From UBA4655 sp964585575 (GTDB lineage Bacteria; Planctomycetota; Planctomycetia; Pirellulales; UBA1268): a stretch of 18,469 nucleotides of DNA. This document shows, in pieces, positions 14,790 through 18,469 of this stretch; the first letter of the stretch is position 1, and every line of letters begins with the position of its first letter. The DNA lies in contig CAZPEM010000057.1 in assembly GCA_964585575.1 (NCBI GenBank), positions 1 through 18,469 of the forward strand, read 5' to 3'. The translations under genes and the position numbers were made by a program. The notes under the pieces were generated by a model. That model was not told the origin of the DNA, did not search any database, and worked only from the letters and a program-made list of their open reading frames with translations.

Positions 14790-15243
14790 GGATCGCCCCC
14801 GATCCTTCGAGCCTCCGGATCGCCGTCTCATGATCGATCCGGTGTCGCGACGCCACGGCATCGACCGGCACGAACACGCCAAAGCCGCGGGCGAGCAGGT
14901 CGACCGCCGTCTGAAGGACGCAGACGTGGGTCTCGACGCCCGCGAGCACCACCGATTCGACCGTCGTCGCCTCGGCGAGCGACGTGAGGAACGCTTCGCT
15001 GCCGCAGCAGCTGAAGGAGAGCTTCTCGATCGCCCGCGGCATGCGGCCGGCGACCTCGGGATCGGTCGGGCCGAGCCCCGTGGGATACTGCTCGGTGAGC
15101 AGCCGGCGGACGCCCAGGATTCCGGCCCCGTCGGCGAGGCGGCAGATCCGATCGATCACCGCCGCCGCCCCGGGGATCACCGGCACGAGCCTCTGCTGGA
15201 TGTCGATCACGGCGAGAAGGGTCGTTTCGGGGCGGGTGCGCAT
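14677..15243 (-). CDS. Isochorismatase-family cysteine hydrolase
   Basis: 188 residues from ATG 15243. The family covers isochorismatase, nicotinamidase and related hydrolases. The catalytic triad is visible: D14 (AVIDIQQRLVP), K74 (AIEKLSFSCC) and C108 (LAGVETHVCVLQTA), with the typical non-prolyl cis-peptide region VLAGVE before the Cys. It most resembles the short YcaC/isochorismatase-like group of unknown substrate; no siderophore or NAD-salvage gene is adjacent. The last 113 nt overlap the 3' end of the convergent FtsQ-like gene. The C-terminal HPRFQELRKVV is conserved in style, so both reading frames seem to be used. It is downstream of tsaE, 70 nt away, probably on the same transcript. 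Confidence 0.9.
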   Translation of the reverse strand: MRTRPETTLLAVIDIQQRLVPVIPGAAAVIDRICRLADGAGILGVRRLLTEQYPTGLGPTDPEVAGRMPRAIEKLSFSCCGSEAFLTSLAEATTVESVVLAGVETHVCVLQTAVDLLARGFGVFVPVDAVASRHRIDHETAIRRLEGSGAILTTSESILFEWCRSADHPRFQELRKVVLREGPREPAP

Positions 15244-15313
15244 GGCGTGGGTCTCGAGGTGACTCGTGGGCTCGGCTTCGAGTGGGAGCGTAGCAGACGG
15301 TCCTCGCCGCGGG

Positions 15314-15808
15314 TCACGGGCCGCAAACCGCGTCGACCACGGCGTCGTACGGCGGCCCCGGCGACGACGCCAGGAGACGTCGGGAGGTTTCGCCCGTGAC
15401 CTCGAGTTGGAGTGTGAGGCGGTGCGCGGGGAGCGAGCCCCCGAGCCGCTCCGCCCACTCGACCACGAGCCACCCGGGCCCCTCCTCGAGGTCCGCCCAG
15501 CCGATCGAGGCGAGCTCGGACCCGCCGGCGAGCCGGTAGGCGTCGACGTGGACGAGCCGAGGCGGCCTCGCGGTCGCACGCCCGGGAGGGACGTCGTGGA
15601 CGTGGACGATTCCGAACGTGGGGCTCGTCACCTCGGCCGGGTCGATGCCCACCGCGGCGGCGACCGCCTTCACGAAGGTGGTTTTCCCGGCCCCGAGGTC
15701 GCCGTCGATGGCGACGGTCGCGTTCACCGGAAGGCTCGCGGCAAGCCGTGCCGCCGCACGCGCGGTCGCGGCGATGCTCTCGAGATCGATCCGGGCGAGC
15801 CTGCTCAT
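15314..15808 (-). CDS. tsaE: tRNA threonylcarbamoyladenosine biosynthesis protein TsaE
   Basis: 164 residues, the usual size. TsaE is the ATPase that works with TsaB and TsaD to make t6A37 in ANN-decoding tRNAs. Walker A is GDLGAGKTTF (36-45), the switch region is SPTFGIVH (62-69), the family motif HVDAYRL starts at H87, and WLVVEWAERL holds the conserved E117-W118. The ATG overlaps the thiL stop as ATGA (15805-15808), so translation is probably coupled to thiL. The partner genes tsaB and tsaD are not in the window. Confidence 0.95.
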   Translation of the reverse strand: MSRLARIDLESIAATARAAARLAASLPVNATVAIDGDLGAGKTTFVKAVAAAVGIDPAEVTSPTFGIVHVHDVPPGRATARPPRLVHVDAYRLAGGSELASIGWADLEEGPGWLVVEWAERLGGSLPAHRLTLQLEVTGETSRRLLASSPGPPYDAVVDAVCGP

Positions 15809-16755
15809 CCGGCCTCCTCGTCGAAACGGTGCAGGAATCCGGTCGCAGCCAGCGTCGCGAGAGAGCCGTCCGGACTCCGCTGCGCGAGACCCTCTCCGGC
15901 GACGATGCCGCCGATCTTCGCAAGCTCGACGCCGTCGGGGGACGCGGCGAGCAGTTCCTCCGCCGCGTCGGCCGGCATGGCGAGCACGAGCTCGAAATCC
16001 TCGCCGTCTCCGAGGGCCCGCTCGAGGGGTGTTCGGCCGCCGGGCTCGGCGGCCGCCGCCCGAAAGGCGTCGTCATGAATCGGCACCTCCTCGGGGTCGA
16101 TCCAGGCGGCGACGCCGCTCGCCCTGGCGAGCCTCGCGAGATCGAGCGATAGTCCGTCGCTCACGTCGATTGCCGCATGGACCGGAAACCGCTCGGCGAT
16201 CGCGATCGCCTCACGGCAGCGGGGCCGCGGCGAGAGGTGCCGGCCGAGGAGGCTTCCGCCGAAGCGGCCGGTGACGACGATCGCATCGCCGGGTCTCGCC
16301 CCGTCGCGTCGCCAGGCCCGGCCCGGAGGCACGCTGCCGATCGCGGTCACCGACACGACGAGCCCGCCTTCCCAGGCGTTCGTGTCGCCGCCGGCGAGCG
16401 TCACGTCGAAGGCCGTTGCGACCTCGAGCAGCCCTTCGAGCAGTTCGCGGCCGATCGCTTCGCCATCATCACGCGGCAGCGTCACGGCGACGACCGCTGC
16501 TTCGGGACGAGCCGCCATCGCCGCGAGGTCGCTCAGGTTCACGGCCATCGCCTTGCGACCCACGTCCCGCGGCCGGCAGCGGCCCGGGCCGTCCCCCAGC
16601 AGAAAATCGACCCCTTCGGCGAGCATGTCGGTGGTCACGACCGTCCGCCGCATCGCCGGCGGCCGCAGCACGGCCGCGTCGTCCCCCGGAGGCACCTCGA
16701 GCCGGCCGTCGGTCGGCAGACGGGCGAGCAACCAATCGACGAACGTGTCTTCCAA
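15805..16755 (-). CDS. thiL: Thiamine-monophosphate kinase
   Basis: 316 residues. ThiL phosphorylates thiamine monophosphate to thiamine diphosphate with ATP. Motifs are PPGDDAAVL (G24-D25-D26), TTDMLAEGVDF, GRKAMAVNLSDLAAM, AGGDTN (122-126), AAIDVSDGLSLDL and GDGEDFELV (241-246), all as in the PurM/ThiL superfamily. The frame is open back to 17421 inside the protease gene. The first sensible start is TTG 16755, because EDTFVDWLLARL corresponds to the usual ThiL N-terminus; its ribosome binding site is poor. It lies 83 nt after the htrA-like stop and its own stop overlaps tsaE. No TPP riboswitch is recognisable upstream. Confidence 0.94.
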   Translation of the reverse strand: MEDTFVDWLLARLPTDGRLEVPPGDDAAVLRPPAMRRTVVTTDMLAEGVDFLLGDGPGRCRPRDVGRKAMAVNLSDLAAMAARPEAAVVAVTLPRDDGEAIGRELLEGLLEVATAFDVTLAGGDTNAWEGGLVVSVTAIGSVPPGRAWRRDGARPGDAIVVTGRFGGSLLGRHLSPRPRCREAIAIAERFPVHAAIDVSDGLSLDLARLARASGVAAWIDPEEVPIHDDAFRAAAAEPGGRTPLERALGDGEDFELVLAMPADAAEELLAASPDGVELAKIGGIVAGEGLAQRSPDGSLATLAATGFLHRFDEEAG

Positions 16756-16838
16756 GGGCTGGTTTCCCGGGCGGCGGGCCTGCCGAATCCTACCGCACGG
16801 CCGGCCGCGAGTCCGCCGGAAGCCGCGACGGGGCCGCC

Positions 16839-18152
16839 CTACCGTCGGACGGTGTCCCAGGTGAGATGGCCGAAGAGCGTTTCGCCCCCCCGCAGCACGT
16901 AGAACTTGAGCGGCCCGAGCTGGTCCTGCTGGGCTCGATCGAGAACGTAGAGCACGTTGTCGGGGGAGATCGTCTCCCAGACGTGGAGTCCGACGAGGAT
17001 GTCGCCCGTCCGGATTCCCTCGTCGGCCGCGGGCCCTCCGGGCCGCACCGCGGAGACGAGGAGTCCGCCGCGATATCGTGATTGAAGCTTCTGCACCTCG
17101 CCGGCTTTCATCACCTCGAGGCGAACACCGAGCTCCTTCCAGAGCCTCGTTTCCGGGGAGGTGGGCTGGCTTTTCGCCGCCGCGAGCGCGAGCGTGATGT
17201 TGGCCGGTCCGTCGGACCGGGTCACGACGAGCGGAACGGCGTCGCCCGCCTTGCGGCCGAGGAGCGCCCGCTCGATGTCGAGGGGCGTTGAGACGGCAAG
17301 ATCTCCGACGCGGGTGATGACGTCCCCCTCGCGTACGCCGAACGTCTCGGCCGGGCTCTCCCGGTGGACGGTGGTCACCACGACGCCATTGCGGTCGCCG
17401 CGGGCCACGATGCCGTGCCATGTGCGGTCGACCCGCTCCACCGACAGCAGGCTCGTGACCACCTCGACGACATGGTCGACGGGAATGGCGAAGCCGATCC
17501 CCTGGGCCCCCGCCCGAACTGCCACGTTCACGCCGATCATCTCGCCGTTGATGTTCAGAAGCGGCCCGCCGGAGTTGCCGGGATTGATGCTGGCGTCGGT
17601 CTGGATGAGGTCTTCGTATCGCTGGGTGCGGCTCACCTCGACGTTCCGGTGGAGCGCGGAAATGATCCCGCGGGTGACCGTGTGCTCGTAGCCGTAGGCG
17701 TTGCCGAGCGCAATCACCGTCTCGCCGATCAAGAGGTCGCTCGAGGTGCCCATGCGGATCACCCGAAGCGGCTTCGAGGATTCGAGCTTGATCACGGCCA
17801 GGTCCGTTCTGGTGTCGTGCGAAACGAGCGTCGCCGTGGTCGAGTCTCCCGAGGCCATCGTGACCTCGATCTTCTTCACGCCTTCCACGACGTGGAAGTT
17901 GGTGACGACGTAACCGCGAGGATCGATGACGACCCCGGTTCCCATGCCGTTGACCCGGCGGGGCCCGCCCTCCGCGTCGGAGTCGCCCCCTGGCACGAGT
18001 TTCTGGCCGTGAATGTTGACAACGGCGTCGCGCTGTGACTCGATCGCCTCGACGATCGCCGTGCGGCGAGGATCGGCCGCCCGGGCCGGTGCGATGACGT
18101 CAGCCGCGAAAGCCAGAACCGCAATCGACGCAAGGAGGGCATTTCGTGGCAT
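16839..18152 (-). CDS. HtrA/DegP-type periplasmic serine protease with two PDZ domains
   Basis: 437 residues from ATG 18152. A signal peptide (MPRNALLASIAVLAFAADVI, then APARA) should be cut near residue 25 and export the protein. The trypsin-like domain has the complete triad: H87 (VVTNFHVVEG), D117 (TDLAVIKL) and S194 (INPGNSGGPLL). PDZ1 spans about 230-315 (GVVVTTVHRESPAETFGVREGDVI). PDZ2 spans about 335-425 (GGLLVSAVRPGGPAADEGIRTGDIL). It probably handles misfolded envelope proteins. The open frame begins at ATG 18227, but 18152 gives a proper signal peptide. A purine-rich AGGGGG lies about 13 nt upstream, further than ideal. The order protease-thiL-tsaE on one strand suggests a shared transcript. 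The exact HtrA subtype (DegP, DegQ or planctomycete-specific) is not resolved. Confidence 0.92.
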   Translation of the reverse strand: MPRNALLASIAVLAFAADVIAPARAADPRRTAIVEAIESQRDAVVNIHGQKLVPGGDSDAEGGPRRVNGMGTGVVIDPRGYVVTNFHVVEGVKKIEVTMASGDSTTATLVSHDTRTDLAVIKLESSKPLRVIRMGTSSDLLIGETVIALGNAYGYEHTVTRGIISALHRNVEVSRTQRYEDLIQTDASINPGNSGGPLLNINGEMIGVNVAVRAGAQGIGFAIPVDHVVEVVTSLLSVERVDRTWHGIVARGDRNGVVVTTVHRESPAETFGVREGDVITRVGDLAVSTPLDIERALLGRKAGDAVPLVVTRSDGPANITLALAAAKSQPTSPETRLWKELGVRLEVMKAGEVQKLQSRYRGGLLVSAVRPGGPAADEGIRTGDILVGLHVWETISPDNVLYVLDRAQQDQLGPLKFYVLRGGETLFGHLTWDTVRR

Positions 18153-18288
18153 CGGCTGGAACGGACCCCCTGAGCGATCGGAATCGAGCACAGGGGGAGG
18201 ATCGGACGGTTGCCATTGCCGCTTCAAAGCCTCTCTTCGTCGTCTGCATGCGTTCCCCAGTCCCCCGGGGTTGCCAGGGCGATGTTTC

Positions 18289-18469
18289 TCACGGTCCGGG
18301 GAGCGGGCCGGTGGTCGTGAGCCTGACGCGGCAGAGGTGCGAATCGGCCGTCATGTAGAGCGTGCGGCCGTCTCCGCCGAAGCCACAGTTGGCCGTGGCC
18401 TGGCCGGTGAGGAGGGTTCCGAGGTGGGTTCCGTCGGCCGCGAACACGAGCACGCCGCCGGGGCCGGTT
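18289..18469 (-). CDS. SMP-30/gluconolactonase-like protein, C-terminal part only
   Basis: Partial gene, running off the right edge; only the last 60 codons are present. The frame reads GPGGVLVFAADGTHLGTLLT, then ATANCGFGGDGRTLYMTAD, HLCRVRLTTTG and a stop at 18289-18291. This is the end of an SMP-30/gluconolactonase/LRE-like six-bladed propeller: the final blades of that family read G-x-V, D-G, N-C-x-F-G, G-x-T-L-Y-x-T, L-x-R-x-x. Members hydrolyse sugar lactones using a divalent metal and are abundant in planctomycetes. The protease gene begins 136 nt further on, with no clear terminator or promoter in the gap. Confidence 0.8.
   Translation of the reverse strand, partial: TGPGGVLVFAADGTHLGTLLTGQATANCGFGGDGRTLYMTADSHLCRVRLTTTGPLPGP

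Noticed and set aside
16756..16838. TPP riboswitch before thiL
   Set aside because: The 83-nt gap has no THI-box elements (such as CTGAGA), and ThiL genes in operons often lack one.

Overview
The window is very GC-rich bacterial DNA with tightly packed genes, frequent GTG/TTG starts and several 4-nt stop/start overlaps. The mix suggests a planctomycete (Planctomycetota, perhaps Pirellulales-like): a membrane-anchored prenyltransferase-like alpha/alpha-toroid protein, lipid A-type acyltransferase, IspG of the MEP pathway, SMP-30-like lactonase, and a small mur/ftsQ cluster. The assignment rests on gene content and protein style only; no 16S gene is present. No mobile element, CRISPR array, rRNA or phage gene was seen, and no gene-free stretch exceeds 300 bases.

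Layout. (1) 5-78: initiator tRNA-fMet on the minus strand. (2) 269-2421: a TonB-like-anchored toroid protein (+), convergent with trmL (-). (3) 2530-9070: a long plus-strand run of ispG, rimO, pgsA, a CPBP-family membrane protease, an LpxL/HtrB-type acyltransferase, a Rieske ferredoxin-like protein and a tandem-GNAT acetyltransferase, with GTGA overlaps at pgsA/CPBP and Rieske/GNAT. It is mostly envelope-lipid, isoprenoid and Fe-S housekeeping. (4) 9128-10975, minus strand: a gene with receiver-like sequence followed by a putative zinc-peptidase lipoprotein whose signal peptide is built from a 21-bp tandem repeat. (5) 11265-14789, plus strand: a reduced cell-wall/division cluster of MurE-like ligase, MurB and FtsQ/DivIB-like protein. 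(6) 14677-18469, minus strand: a partial SMP-30/gluconolactonase-like gene, an HtrA/DegP-type protease, thiL, tsaE and an isochorismatase-family hydrolase.

The most interesting part is region 5. The gene order recalls murC-murB-ftsQ of dcw clusters, but the first gene is a MurE-type protein with an intact ATP loop and a ligand-recognition domain that lacks the usual MurE signatures. The MurB-like protein appears to have Met where the catalytic Ser should be and Gln where the catalytic Glu should be. Together with an FtsQ-like protein in a lineage generally without FtsZ, this may be a repurposed or decaying peptidoglycan module. Other notable points are the initiator tRNA with an A29:U41 pair instead of G:C, the iterated lipobox signal peptide, the TonB-like anchor on a toroid domain, and the convergent coding overlap of ftsQ with the isochorismatase gene.
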